DNA of 64,000 nt from Aplectana chamaeleonis. Lineage: Eukaryota > Nematoda > Chromadorea > Rhabditida > Cosmocercidae. Below the pieces are notes generated by a model. The model made no database searches, was not told the DNA's origin, and was given only the letters and a program-made list of their open reading frames with translations. Positions within the stretch are counted from its first letter, which is position 1, and each line of letters begins with the position of its first letter. The position numbers and the translations under genes were made by a program. Location of the stretch: NCBI GenBank assembly GCA_029168955.1, contig JAPDOI010000175.1, forward strand, positions 434,001 through 498,000, written 5' to 3'. Below are positions 9,543 to 21,217 of the stretch, piece after piece.

Positions 9543-10783
9543 TCAGGTTGTTCAATAAGTTTTGTCGTTCGATAAGAGAAACACATTTTTATGGTTCAAA
9601 ATACACTTTGTTATTCAGTATAATCTCCCAGAATATTAATACGCTTGCTCCAACGATCCTCCAGTGAGAATCCGGAAGGTCTGCAAAATACGCTTCAACA
9701 GCCGTTATGACCTCTTTATTTTATGAAAAAACGCTTGCCACGCATAGACTTTTTGAGTTCTGCAAACAAATGGAAGTCGCTGGGGGCCAAGGGACAAGGT
9801 GGATGCTCCAACAACTCGAACTTCAATTCATGGATTCTAGCGATTGTCAAAATGCTCTTTTGACACGGAGCATTGCTCTGATGAAAAAGGATTTTTTCTT
9901 ATGCAAACCGGGTCTTTTTTCAACTTTTTTCCTTCAACTGGTCCAAAAAGTTATAATATTCAGAATTATTTTTTTACCAGTTTGCAAGTAATCCACAAAC
10001 AAAATTCCTTTCGCATCCCAAAAACTGATGCCATAACTTTGTTGGCCGATTTCCGGGCACAAACTCGTTTCGAAGCCGAACAATTAGGTTCACACCACTC
10101 TTTAGCTTCTTGTTTTGAATCAGGATCATGGTGATAGACCCAAGTCTCACCCATAGTGATGAATCGACGCACAAAATCCTTTTTATCCTTTTTAAAACGC
10201 TCCCGATGACGCTGAGAAAGTCGCTTTCGAATGTGTTTTTTTTTCATTGTTAGCGAATGCGGCACCCATTGTTCACACAGCTTTCTAAAGCCCAAAATTT
10301 CACTTAAAATATGGCTGACACTGCCTAATGAGATGTGTAGAGCCTCAACTGAATCTCTCTCAGTCAATCGACGATCTTCCAAAATCATATCCTGTATTTT
10401 GGCTATGATTTCTGGTGTTGATGCGCTTTTTGGACGTCCATCACGTGGATCGTCTTCAAGGCTTGTACGACCACGCTTAAATTCAGCAACCCATCTTTCT
10501 ACTGTTCTAATTGTAGGTGAACAATCACTACACACTTTTAACATTTGTTCGTGAAGTTCTTTTGTGCTACACCTTCTAAAAATAAGAATTTTATCACTGC
10601 ACGATATTCAATTTTTTCCATAGCACGGCGACACTAAATGGCTTCTGAACAAAGAATGAATGGACAGATTGAAATGAAACTTCACATACGTTCATATGAA
10701 GAGTGTACCAACAAAATAAAAAAGCTTTGGGCTAGTAGCGACGCCCTGTCCTATCGAACGACAAAACTTATTGAACAACCTGG
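9543..10783 (-). mobile_element. Full-length mariner transposon with intact inverted repeats
   Basis: About 31-bp terminal inverted repeats (9544-9574 and 10752-10782, CAGGTTGTTCAATAAG...) are flanked by TA dinucleotides (9541-9542 and 10784-10785), the tc1/mariner target duplication. The length of about 1.24 kb is that of a complete mariner. It lies just downstream of the protease gene. Confidence 0.9.
9700..10621 (-). pseudogene. Mariner transposase, inactivated
   Basis: It starts MEKIEYRAVIKFLFLEGVA at 10621. A one-base deletion near 10570 moves the frame into KELHEQMLKVCSDCSPT, the helix-turn-helix region. It then continues through WVAEFKRGRTSLEDDPRDGR to a further frameshift near 9970. 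In the D,D34D catalytic triad the first Asp motif reads MGETW (Asp to Gly) and the second reads HQSNAPCQ (Asp to Ser). The third, APSDFHLF, keeps Asp. The enzyme is therefore dead by frameshifts and by loss of two catalytic residues. Confidence 0.85.
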
Positions 10784-10801
10784 TACCTAGTGGAAATGTA
10801 T

Positions 10802-11239
10802 TTAAAGGCACAGTCCAAGCTCAGGGGCGAAATCTGAAATTTCCACTTAATTGTGAAGTTCACCCACCCTATATAGCCCCTGCCAAATGCGAGCTCTCAA
10901 TTCCTCCGAATAAGCGAGATATAGGGGGAAGCCACACTGGGGCGCCCATACCAGGAAGCCACTTTGGCACGCCCCTTTCACGATCTTTCGAGCTCAACAG
11001 CGGCGAGATGAGCGATGGTTTCCGACCAGCATCCCCGTTCTTCCCTTCATTCACAGCCTCTTTCTTTATTCAGACCGGTTCACATACATCGGTTGAAAAT
11101 GACGGAAGTTACGAGCTTCGGACAACTCGCCCACCATGCTTCCGTAGCATCTAAAGGCATCATTGGAATCAGTGTGAGACCGTTTTCAAGATAGGCAGAA
11201 AAACAGAGAAACGTTTCTGAGGTTGGAGTGTGCCTTTAA
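10802..11239. mobile_element. MITE family A, TTAA-flanked
   Basis: It lies between TTAA 10802-10805 and 11236-11239, with left end AGGCACAGTCCAAGC and right end GGAGTGTGCCT. It begins about 18 bp after the mariner. Confidence 0.8.
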
Positions 11240-12140
11240 TACCAATCTGTTGTTGTTTTGTTGTATGTTGCATTCATAACTTGAACTGTACCTACTATGT
11301 GGCCTAATATTTCATGAACGACCCTGGCTCGTCATGATGTTATTTGTCAACATACTGCATCTATGGAAGCTCACAAAGGCTTTAGCGTGAACGAGATTAC
11401 TGTTCTTGCTCCGGTCCAGAGTGCAAGTTTTAGTCGCGACGAAAAATAGCAGCGATGGACTACAAACTCAAGATTTAGAAAGCTTCCATACGTAATGATC
11501 CTGTTGCATGTTCAGGAGTTGGTATATCTATTTCAATCACATTTGTGATTAGCGTTAATGAAGGTCGAACGTTTTCTATAACGCTGGGTTTGAGAATCAG
11601 TCACGTTAGCTGCTGCACTATGATATAAATGTGTAGCAAATCATGATCTTGTTCATACTGTCCTATCATGTGGTAACTGGTGTGCATACCTTTTGGATAC
11701 AATAAATGAGTGAAAAAATAAATAATTGAGTATTTTGGAATAACACTATTCCCAGACGGTCTTGATTATGTTTCTTGTAGTCTTTGTGCTTGGCGATCGA
11801 TAGTGACCTGTATCGATTCTAGTCGTAGCCTTGGTTTAGAGGAAAGGAAACATAAACACTATGTGATTCTTTAAGTCGATTGTATTACTGCGGATTCAAC
11901 TCAGCAGGTGATGAACGAAAGCATAACCACCAGGGGTGTGCGTCAATGAAATTTCAAATTTTGTAAATCGTAAAACGTAATTACGATGAAACCACCGTAA
12001 ATCTTAAACAGCACATAATAGCAATAACCACAAAAGTAATATTACTATGGTGGAACAAAAAATTTTCAATAGGTGAGAGCGTTGTTTCAGGAATTTGTTT
12101 TCTTTCTGAACGACAGATTCCGCTAGGAGTATTTATTTAT
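11240..12140. other. AT-rich spacer
   Basis: AATAAA motifs near 11700 and 11720 could be polyadenylation signals, but no transcript can be tied to them. 11934-12020 is a small repeat of GTAAATCGTAA/CGTAATTACG words that is also found at 17120-17230 and 35890-35985. Confidence 0.4.
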
Positions 12141-12228
12141 TTATTCATTTATTTGATACGCCCAAAGGACGCGCCAAACAAGTATAGAAAAAACAACTGT
12201 TTTGCAGATTCGAGTGTCCAGCACGGAC

Positions 12229-12520
12229 TGAATACCCTCGATGCCCGGGCAGCTCGCAGGGAGGAGCTTGGTCGCCCGGTGCCTGCGTTGCGGCTCGTTT
12301 TGATAAGAGGTGAACGCGTGGCCGTGTGGTGTTCCGGCCCCAGCCCGGGCACCTGGTAATCGATGCGGTTACGGCCATCAGCGCATCGATAATCAGGTGC
12401 CCGGGCTGTGGCCGAAACACCACGCGGCCAATTGTTCGCATCTTATCAAAACGAGCCGCAACGCAGGCACCCTGCGGCCAAGCTCCTCCCTGCGAGCTGC
12501 TCGGGAATCAAGGGTATACT
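12229..12520. repeat. Near-perfect palindrome of about 290 bp
   Basis: Arms 12229-12367 and 12382-12520 are inverted copies (ACTGAATACCCTCG, GCAGCTCGCAGGGAGGAGCT, CACCTGGTAATCGATGCG) around a 14-nt loop. GC-rich, with open frames on both strands as a by-product. Confidence 0.9.
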
Positions 12521-12559
12521 CTTCCATGCAGTGCCAGTGCCACCCGCTCTCACCCCGAG

Positions 12560-13650
12560 ATTATTAATTGAATATCCGCATCAGAGCAATTCGTTTCTTA
12601 TTCTCGTTTTCCTTCACATCTATTATTTGACGTACATATCCGATAAAGATTGAATGAATGTTCACAAAAGGCATCATAAGAATAGTACAAGGAAGGACCT
12701 GTTCTTAGGCAATCTCAGTTGTCCACGCGAAGGTCGATGGAATGTCATTCCGAAAACTGCTACCCGTTGGCAACCAAGGCAAGGCATGTTTGCCACGGTA
12801 GACCTGCCAGTCAGGCTCCGTTCATAGCAGATGACCTACCGCGATGTGGCGCTGGGGGTTTGCATCTTTAACATTGGGTATTGATCTCGCTCCCACTACT
12901 GCAGGCGGCCTGTCGCTGACGGTGGAGGCATAGCGGCAGTAGCTATCATTAATATGAATATCATCGTTAACCCCGTGCCGTCCCCGTACACGTTGCATGC
13001 GCCAGCCGTCGAGCATGATGCGCCAACGTTTCGGCGCTGGCGCACGACGCTCTGACGCCTTGACGTTTGCCGCCTGTGGTTCGCTATGGATGGATCTTCA
13101 CTCCGAAAAATGTATCTGCTTCTCCTAGAACTACTTACTGGCCACCGTTTCACTTATCATATTATCTTGCGTTCAGTACTTGACAGCTAACCACTTTCAG
13201 TGGTACCGTCTCACCGTTATTTCTCTGTTTGCCCTTGTCACTTCTTCCATAATACCGTCCCAAGGGCTGAGAAATCCGCAAGTCCAATCCAGTTGCCAGC
13301 GTATCTGCTGAGCAACAGAGGCATAGTTGTATTCGTAATGTTTCTCCCAGAGCGCTAACGCCGTTGTCAGCGTTGAAAGCGAGCCAAAATATCAGTATTT
13401 GAGCAATTTTCTACCGCCGAATTTGAGAACTCCACCCAAATGTTAGCGAAAAACCAACGCCGATAGGATGTGATCTGTAGCACAGCATCAAATGCCCTGC
13501 ACAAGTTATTTTCCCCTATATCCACTGAATCAGTTGCAGAATGATAGCACTATGGTGACAAAGCTGTAAATTGTTGGAAACAATGTACGCACAAAGAATC
13601 GCTTTCTATTTACTGCTGTTTTTTTGTAGCTTGGTACCCATTATACTTGT
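12560..13650. repeat. Spacer with a dispersed repeat at 12805-12890
   Basis: AGGCTCCGTTCATAGCAGAT...GATGTGGCGCTGGG at 12811 matches 59193-59270. The remainder shows nothing I recognise. Confidence 0.45.
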
Positions 13651-14314
13651 TCCGAATCGAATAAGCGGATGAGTATCCGACTATTTCAGTCGGATAAAAA
13701 AGTAGACTTTTTATTCGACAAGTCGGTTATCCGAAAAAGTGCGATATCCGACTACAGTCGAAAAGTCGAATATCCGAAAAAGTGCGATATCCGACTACAG
13801 TCGAAAAGTCGAATATTCGAAAAAGGGCGATATCCGACTACAGTCGAAAAGTCGAATATTCGAAAAGGTGTGATATCCGACTACAGTCGAAAAGTCGATT
13901 ATTTGAAAATGTGTAATATCCGACTATAGTCGAAAAGTCGGATATTCGAAATAAATTCCATCTGGAACAAGTATACTGCATAGTTTACATGTTCCGAATC
14001 GAATAATCGGACGAATATCCGACTGTTTCAGTCGGATAAAAAAGTTGACTTTTTATTCGAAGTCGAATATTCGAAAAACTGCGATATCCGACTACAGTCG
14101 AAAAGTCGAATATTCGAAAAAGTGCGATATCCGACTACAGTCGAAAAGTCGAATATTCGAAAAAGGGCGATATCCGACTACAGTCGAAAAGTCGAATATT
14201 CGAAAAGATGTGATATCCGACTACAGTCGAAAAGTCGAATATTCGAAAATGTGTAATATCCGACTATAGTCGAAAAGTCGGATATTCGAAATAAATTCCA
14301 TCTGGAACAAGTAT
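13651..14314. repeat. Two tandem copies of a satellite cassette with 43-bp units
   Basis: Cassettes 13651-13972 and 13992-14314 each start TTCCGAATCGAATAA and end CATCTGGAACAAGTATA. Inside are 43-bp repeats of GCGATATCCGACTACAGTCG plus AAAAGTCGAATATTCG, at 13741, 13784, 13827 and so on. The open frame across it is repeat-derived. Confidence 0.9.
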
Positions 14315-14402
14315 AGTACCCATAGTTGTAGGACAATGGCGAAAGGGAAACGCTTACACTTGGGAAAGAAAACGGTTTTAAATATGAAGGCAAAGTATGC
14401 GT

Positions 14403-14791
14403 TTGAAGGCACTGTTCACGATTAACTTCATCCTCTACTTTTTCATGATAAACGCTTTCCGTGGCTCTCAGAAGCAGAACAGCGTCAAAGAAACGGGACG
14501 AAAAGCTACCCAGGAGCCGCGAAACGGCTTAGAAAAGTGGGCGAACCCCGCCGCTTTGGGCAAGTCCGGCCCCTTTCCGCCCGTTGACGTGAACAATGCA
14601 ATAGACGGAAGTCAGAAGCCTCGGACTACTCGTCCATCATGTCTCCCTAGCTCGAATTTTGACGGACCATAACTCCGTTCACAGAAGGTCTTGTACGATT
14701 CCAGAGTTATCATTGGAATGAGACTGGGACCGTTTTCAGGATAGGCAAAAAAAAACAGGAAAGGAATTTTTATCGTGAACACTGCCTTTAA
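14403..14791. mobile_element. MITE with ends AGGCACTGTTCACGAT / ATCGTGAACACTGCCT
   Basis: It is flanked by TTGA 14403-14406 (decayed TTAA) and TTAA 14788-14791. The interior is shared with 20727-21217. Confidence 0.75.
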
Positions 14792-15254
14792 AGTCGTGCC
14801 CACGCGTTTTTTGAGTGTCCGTTTGTTGCGGACGAGGGCAAATTGAACCAAAGGAACGATTACGCCTCCAAATTTATAACGTAAATAACCAGGAAGGATT
14901 CCACGCTTCAAACTTATAAGGTAAGTAAATAACCATTTTCCGCAAACCTACAAATACATTATCTCTGTCGCGTTTTCATGCCAATAGTGGCAAATGACGC
15001 CGAAAATGCGTTGAAACTGGTAACTCAAGGGTTTTAAATTTTAGCACAGGCGATAATCAGACTATGAGCCTTTCCCTGAAGATTACTAGCTTTCTCAAAC
15101 GTTGGGCCAGAAGCACTTTTCGGAGCCATCCTTGGCTTAATTGGAGCGCTTTTCTCTATTTATTCACGGTAATCTAGTTCTGGGAAACAGGACACTTGCT
15201 CTTCATGGAAAACCAGAAAACAAAGTCATATAAGCTGATTCAAAATGCCAACAG
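14792..15254. other. No recognisable feature
   Basis: This is the left flank of the reverse transcriptase fossil. It may include its decayed N-terminal part. Confidence 0.3.
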
Positions 15255-16452
15255 GAAACAACCATTTTAAAGCATAAGTTTTTCAATATTAAAGCAGGAC
15301 TTAAATTTGACATAGATTGTGAGTTACCCATCATCTACGCTTTACCGAAATTACATAAGGATCCTATAAAATTCAGATTCATTACGGGAGCAAGAAACAA
15401 CAGCATGAAACCATTAGCAGTAGAACTGCAAAAAAATTTTTTCTCCTTTTCCAAGACACATTTTAATAATTACACCAATGTGAGTTACCAAAGGAAGGGA
15501 GGACTCAAGACCTACTGGTCTATCTCCAACATTAACATAGCAGCTGAATTATGTAGGTTGAGTACCAATGGGGTTCAAGTTTATTCTGCTGACTGATTTT
15601 ACGGATATGTTCACTAACCTTCCACACAGTTTTATTCTGTATAACATGAAAAAATTTTTGAAAATTTGCTTCAAAAATGCTAATAAAAAATGGATAGTTA
15701 CTAATGGATACAGAGTATTTTATCGAGATTCTGAGCTAGATAAAGGCGGTTACAGATATTATACCATCACAGACTTGATATATCACGTTGACTATCTTTT
15801 ACGCAACAGTTACTGTCGTTTCGGAGAACTTGGGCTTCAACAGATGAAAGGAGTTCCTCAGGAAGGTAACTGCAGCCCATTGCTAGCCGATATAACAGTT
15901 TCCATGTTGGAGTATAGGTACTCGGGCGAAAATTGAAAATAATGTACTTTTCAAACCTTTTAGATATATTGATGACTTGCTTATATTCCATAATAAAGAT
16001 GATACATTTGTGGATAGTCAAATTTCACTAATATACAAGATGGTATCGGAGCTCAAAAAGACGCACAATAATCCATATAAAAGCAGTTACTTAGACATTA
16101 GTATAGAAATAATTAATAATAGAATACACACAAAATCGTATAATAAGACATATGATTTTAATTTCAGAGTTAAAAGATTTCCTCATGCTCATTCTGATAT
16201 CTCTATAAAAGTCAAAGCATCCACAATTTACACGGAGACCTTGAGATTAGCTAATATCTGTTCAAATTTAGATTCCTTCACGGAAAAACTCAAAGAAATG
16301 AAAACAGTTTTGATTGGAAACCTATATACACCAGAATTCGTAGAAGTAAATATGATAAAATGCATCCATAAACAAAAAATGATAACATATAAGTTTAACC
16401 TAAGAGATGAAAAGAAAAGTATAACACAATTGGGAAAAAGCATAACATACTA
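15255..16452 (+). pseudogene. Decayed reverse transcriptase, probably Penelope-like
   Basis: Three consecutive frames carry reverse transcriptase signatures: ALPKLHKDPIKFRFITGARN at about 15345-15400; DFTDMFTNLPH at about 15595, the first catalytic-Asp region; GVPQEGNCSPLLADI at about 15850-15895; and FRYIDDLLIF at about 15960, the YxDD catalytic box. A frameshift near 15590 and another between 15936 and 15960 break the frame, after which it stays open to TAA at 16453. The LPKLHK opening and YIDD box resemble Penelope-type enzymes. A different non-LTR lineage is possible. No endonuclease follows. Confidence 0.7.
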
Positions 16453-17120
16453 AGTCTTCACTGTTGATAGGTCGATGTTCGATACTGTCCAAAATAAGGA
16501 CTGTGATCATATGGACTTCATTCTGATATTGATAGTATACTATGACTTCTTGCCCTAATACCTCTTTCTAACGTTTCTAACACTACTTCACTCTGCTCGG
16601 CTCATGCTTTCGTATTCATCCTTCTTTTTCGTCGACAGTTCTGTTCCTCACTGAGGAGCCCCGGCAGAGCTGTTTGATAAAGTTTGTCTGAGGCCAGGGA
16701 CGAAAAGAACTTCGTCAACTTCTTTTTCTTACCTTTCCTCTTCTGATTAACCTACCATAAATTACCTGAAGATGGGGTCTAATGTAATTATAAAGTTGGC
16801 GATCATGTAATTGTCCATACTTGATGTATATTCCTATACATGTGAACTTTATATACGTATTAGTATAAGTTATTCTTCATGGCGAGCCCTCTTAGACTAG
16901 ATAGCAACTACAGAGACGCGCGCGGCGCGCTACGCGGATCTGGTACGCAGCGCCTCCAACACCGACGGTTTGTCTCGCGCTACAATAGAATTATACCGAA
17001 GGCTGATAAGCGGGTCGTGCTTTAATCACACGTCGGAGTACGCAAAGTGGGAATAGAGGAGATCAATTGGAGATGCCTTGTATTGTACATACTCCCATTG
17101 CATGTATTTTTATTTATAAA
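16453..17120. other. Right flank of the reverse transcriptase fossil
   Basis: The sequence is AT-rich with a GC-rich patch at 16915-16985. CTGAAGATGGGG at about 16768 is faintly like the Penelope end motif but lacks the rest. No gene seen. Confidence 0.3.
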
Positions 17121-17235
17121 AATTACGATTTACGGTTCAAAATGTCGTAAATCGTAAATCGTAATTACGAGGCCTAAAAACACCGTAAATCGTGAAATAG
17201 TGGATCGTGAACCGTAATTACGCACACCCCTGATA
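17120..17235. repeat. Short AT-rich repeat of CGTAAATCGTAA words
   Basis: The same words are found at 11934-12020 (inverted) and 35890-35985, and all copies run into a GCACACCCCTG-like edge. Confidence 0.6.
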
Positions 17236-17253
17236 ACCACCCTCATCAACGAA

Positions 17254-18196
17254 GATTTGAACGCAGCGTTCACGGCGATCATTTTCGGGGACTTTCCACT
17301 GTATGATGACAGACGAGGAGAATCCTCGGCTCCCAGTGTCCAAAACGAGCCAGGTACAAATGGCAAAAAAGCTGCTGCAATTAGCGTTCTGAAGTCAACG
17401 AGACGTCTAATGCCACCTCTCCGCCCCTCAACGTAAGTGCAATACCGCTGCTATCCAAGGGTAAAAAGTGGGCGAAATTGTCGAAGTCGGCAACTCAAGC
17501 GTCTTTCGACCACAACTCGTCTCAAAATGCTCCGTTTTCAATTTCGAAAGGACCAAAATGTTCTCCGCGACACAATCTGTCTAACTGTATAGAAAGAATT
17601 GAAATTTACTTATCAAAACGCTTTTGTAAGATGGGGTGTGTTATGAATTTGATAATGTTATCACAAGATAACGAGCTCATTCGATCAAAAGCCTTCTAGC
17701 ATGGTCGAAATGAAAGTATTTTACCTTGGAAAATTATGTTCCTCCCAAATTTCCCTTAATATTTTTGCACGTTTGACTAGATCACAACATGCTGTACATG
17801 TCTGCGTTTTCGAAATTGAAAACGGAGCCCCTTGTGGCGAGTTGTGGTCGAAAGACGCTTTAGTTGCCGACTTCTCCCATTTCGCCCACTTTTTACCCTT
17901 GGATAGCGGCGGTATTGGAGATGAAGACTCAAGATTGTGATGTCGGCAAATAATACAAATAAAGGAAGTACTGGTAAGTGAGCTATAACGCTTGATTACA
18001 TTGAAAGGTATGATCCTTAGAAGCGGTCAATTCTTTCATTTTCGGAGGCCGGCGTAGACAAGGGAGGGCCTAATTTAGCAAAAAAAAATGTCCGTCTTCG
18101 TGTTCTTTCTAAGCTTGCCTTGTTATATAGAGTATCAGGCCCTTCCTAAACTGCAAAGGTATCGACAGTAAAATCTAACAAGGACACTGCCCTTGA
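17254..18196. mobile_element. MITE family D with an inner palindrome
   Basis: The left end is CGCAGCGTTCACGGCGATC after TTGA. The right end is GGACACTGCCC before TTGA 18193-18196. Inside, 17440-17921 is a foldback whose arms carry GGGTAAAAAGTGGGCGAA and its complement. Confidence 0.7.
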
Positions 18197-18629
18197 AGGC
18201 AGCAGACACGCTCAAAAACGATATCGATTTTATGCCATAAATCGAAGGTTTGAAGCTAGTGGTATGAGAAACTAACGAAAAAACCGACGAGAACTGCATG
18301 CAAATACAGGAATAACGGCTGTTTTTGTTACGGGGTAGAATTGAGCGAGTTTTACCCGAGCCAGCCTGCACTAGAACGCTCACTTCGTTGGAAGCTTCAA
18401 AAGCCAGCCGAAGTGACTTATTCGTACATATATTGAGAGGGCGGGGTTAATATATTGAGAGAGCGGGGTTAAAAGCTCATGGGCGAGGCTGACAAAAAAT
18501 TTCGATTCAAATTTAGTAGTTTTCACTCGTTTCGATGCTTCCATCTGCATGAGCGTTCTACTAGGGGCCATACGACCCAAGTGGCGTAGTTATCTCAACA
18601 ACTTTTTGGAGCGTGTCTGCTGCCTTTAA
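18193..18629. mobile_element. MITE family F
   Basis: The ends AGGCAGCAGACACGCTC and GAGCGTGTCTGCTGCCT abut the previous and next elements at single TTGA/TTAA sites. Confidence 0.85.
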
Positions 18630-19106
18630 AGGCACAGTTTGACCTCATAACCGTTTCCCTGTTTTCTACATATCTACCTATCTTGGAAACGGTCCGAAGC
18701 CGATCCCATTGATGTCTCTGAAATCGTACAAGACCCTGGGAAAGGAGTTATGGTCTCTCAAAAATTGAGCTGCGGAAGCATGTTGGACGATTTGTCCATG
18801 GCTTGTAACTTCCGTCATTTGCAATCTATGTATGCGATTCGACATAAACAAAGAGCTAGGTTGAAAATGAAGGGAAGAACGGGGCTATTGATCGGAAACC
18901 ATCGCTCATCTCGTCACTGTTGAGCTCGAAAGATCTTAAAGGGGCGTGTCAAAGTGGCTATCTGATGTAGGAGCCCCACGGTGGCTTCCTCCTATATCTC
19001 GCCTATTCGAAGAAATCAAGACCTCGCACTTGCAGGTGTTATATGGGGTGGGTCTACTTCACAATTATGTGGGAATCTCAGGTTTCGCCCCTTGTGACTT
19101 TTTTAA
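18626..19106. mobile_element. MITE family A
   Basis: It lies between TTAA 18626-18629 and 19103-19106. The left end is AGGCACAGTTTGACC and the body is as in other family-A copies. The right TIR is degraded. Confidence 0.75.
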
Positions 19107-19594
19107 AGGCAGTATCCAAGATGAAATCAGTCTCCGAGTTTTCGCCGGAAATCGAGAGGTCCGAGTCCAGCTTCACCAGTAGTGTTGAAAAAAGGCTTCG
19201 AATGATCACAGAAGAGCCCTATGCGGCTTTAAATTTGAGTGCTCTGCTCAAGCAACGCCCACTCCTTTTAACCGTCTCTGATCCGTAAATAACTGGAAAA
19301 CCCAATTTAAGGAAATAGCATACATTCGGGGGCTATTATCCACTCCACTTAACTAAACTTACCCCATTTGATGATCGATTACCATCTCAGACTGATATTT
19401 TAAGTAGGACAACTTTATGGGTAGCCATTGAGGGAGTGGGCGATGCGTGAGCGGAACTTTCAAGTAAGAGCGTTATTGGGCTCGTTCGTGCTCGTTCTTA
19501 GCTGTTTTTCGACGTTTCTGGTTAGATAGGGTTCGAACCTATTGATTTCCCGTGAAAACTCGGAGACTGATTTTATCGTGGACACTGCCTTTAA
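19103..19594. mobile_element. MITE with ends AGGCAGTATCCAAGAT / ATCGTGGACACTGCCT
   Basis: It lies between TTAA 19103-19106 and 19591-19594. GAAATCAGTCTCCGAGTTTT recurs inverted near the right end, so the element folds back. Confidence 0.75.
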
Positions 19595-20135
19595 AGGCAG
19601 TGGTCACGATGAAAAAATTATCGAAAAAAACTACAAAAATCAGCTTAGTTATAAAACAGCTCAAAAACAATGAAGGTAGAACGGTGAAAAACGGGCTGGA
19701 ATTAGAGTTATTAGGACCATAAATTTCCAATTCGTGCACACGTGCACAGAAAGATCACAGTCTCATGCCAAGCATTCAAAAATCATCGACACTCAGAGGA
19801 AGAAACAAATGCGAATTTACCTAATAAAACAGTTGAACAATGAAAGCAAGCACTTCAACAAATGTTTTTGACTAGATGTGTACATAAATCCGAAAGCTCA
19901 TTCATTGAAATCCAAGTTCAAGCCAGCTGATGTTCTTGATGTTAGAGATCATCGATGCCGATGATGTGGGGTGGACTCGTCCACCATCAAAAGACAACAA
20001 TGTTCAGGCCTTAAATTTGGCCAAAAAGGCGATTTTTTCGCGATTTTTTCTTATAGGTTCTACTACTCTATACCCAGAAAAGGGATTAGAGAGGAAAAGA
20101 AGACGAGCTTATTTGAGCGCGACCACTGCTTTTAA
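19591..20135. mobile_element. MITE with ends AGGCAGTGGTCACGAT / GCGACCACTGCT
   Basis: It is bounded by TTAA 19591-19594 and TTAA 20132-20135. No internal gene. Confidence 0.7.
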
Positions 20136-20157
20136 GGCAGACCAAGCAGACAACCTC

Positions 20158-20730
20158 TTAAAGGCATCGTCCGGACCGAAAACCAATTTCTATTTTTCAG
20201 GCTCAATTCCATGAATGGGCCCGGTAGACCACACTGGTAAACTTTGGCGCGTCAAAAACGTAGGGTCATGAGGTTGGAAGGTGTTAAAGATGAGGAGCCG
20301 CCAACAGTTCTCACCACTCAGACCCACTGACGGTAGTTCAGCGGGGCAATGTCGGTTGCCCCTCCCTGGTCATCCAGCGTATAACGGATACTATTCCGCC
20401 GTACAACCGCTCAGACACGGGGGCGGATGTTCGGCGGGGAAACGATCGCCCCGCCGGGGTCATCCGTCGTGCAACCGATACTATTCCGACGTACAACCGC
20501 TAGCGGTTATTCAGCGGGGGAACGTCGGTTGCCCCTCCACGGTTATCCAGCGTACAACCGATCTTCCACCGCCACTCAACCGATGCTTCACCGCCGTTGA
20601 ACCGTGGATTCACCGCCTGCCAACCGATTTCACTCTGCAGTACAACCGATTCTATGTACTTCACGGCAACGGAAAAAGGCGGTGGAGCGCTTGCATCCTT
20701 CCACCAAGCAACATGTAGCCATGGCTTTAA
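20158..20730. mobile_element. MITE family E-like element carrying a GC-rich repeat
   Basis: It starts TTAA-AGGCATCGTCCGGACCG. 20310-20650 holds diverged repeats of GTACAACCG/GGTTGCCCCTCC-type words. The right boundary is the TTAA at 20727-20730, shared with the next element. Confidence 0.5.
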
Positions 20731-21217
20731 AGGCACTGTTCGCGATAGAAATCGCTTACCTGTTTTTTTGCCTATCTTGAAACCGGTCCCATTCTGATTC
20801 CAATGATGCTTCTGGAATCGTACAAGACCTTCTGGGAATGGAGTTATGGTCCCTCAAAAATTGAGCTAGGGAAAATGGTGGACGAGTTGTCCGAGGCTTG
20901 TAACTTCCGTCTTTTGCAGCCAATGTATGCGAGCTGACCTGAGTAAAGAGTAAGTAGGTAATGAAGGGAAGAACGGGGCTTTTGATAGGAAACCATCGCT
21001 TAACTCACGATTTCGAGTGTTCCTTTGTTCACGTCGAGGAGCGGAAAGGGGCGGGGCTTGCCCACAATGGCGGGGTTTGCCCACCTTTCTAAGCCGTTTT
21101 GCGGCTCCTGGGTAGCTTTTCGTCCCGTTTCTTTAACGCTGTTCTGCTTTTGAGAGCCACGAGAAGCGTTTGTCATGAAAAATTCGATAATGAAGTTAAT
21201 CGCGAACAGTGTCTTTA
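20727..21217. mobile_element. MITE with ends AGGCACTGTTCGCGAT / ATCGCGAACAGTGTCT
   Basis: It is bounded by TTAA 20727-20730 and 21214-21217 and has a family A/C mosaic interior. Confidence 0.8.

Noticed and set aside
12145..12571. Several overlapping open frames on both strands
   Set aside because: They are the two strands of a palindrome; GC-rich symmetry creates the frames.
13669..14269. Frames encoding repeated RKVEYSKKCDIRLQSKSRIF
   Set aside because: Products of the 43-bp satellite read through three phases; no start, splice or conservation signal.
19526..19542. tRNA T-arm-like ATAGGGTTCGAACCTAT
   Set aside because: No matching acceptor stem, D-arm or anticodon arm in the preceding 70 bases; a chance palindrome inside a MITE.
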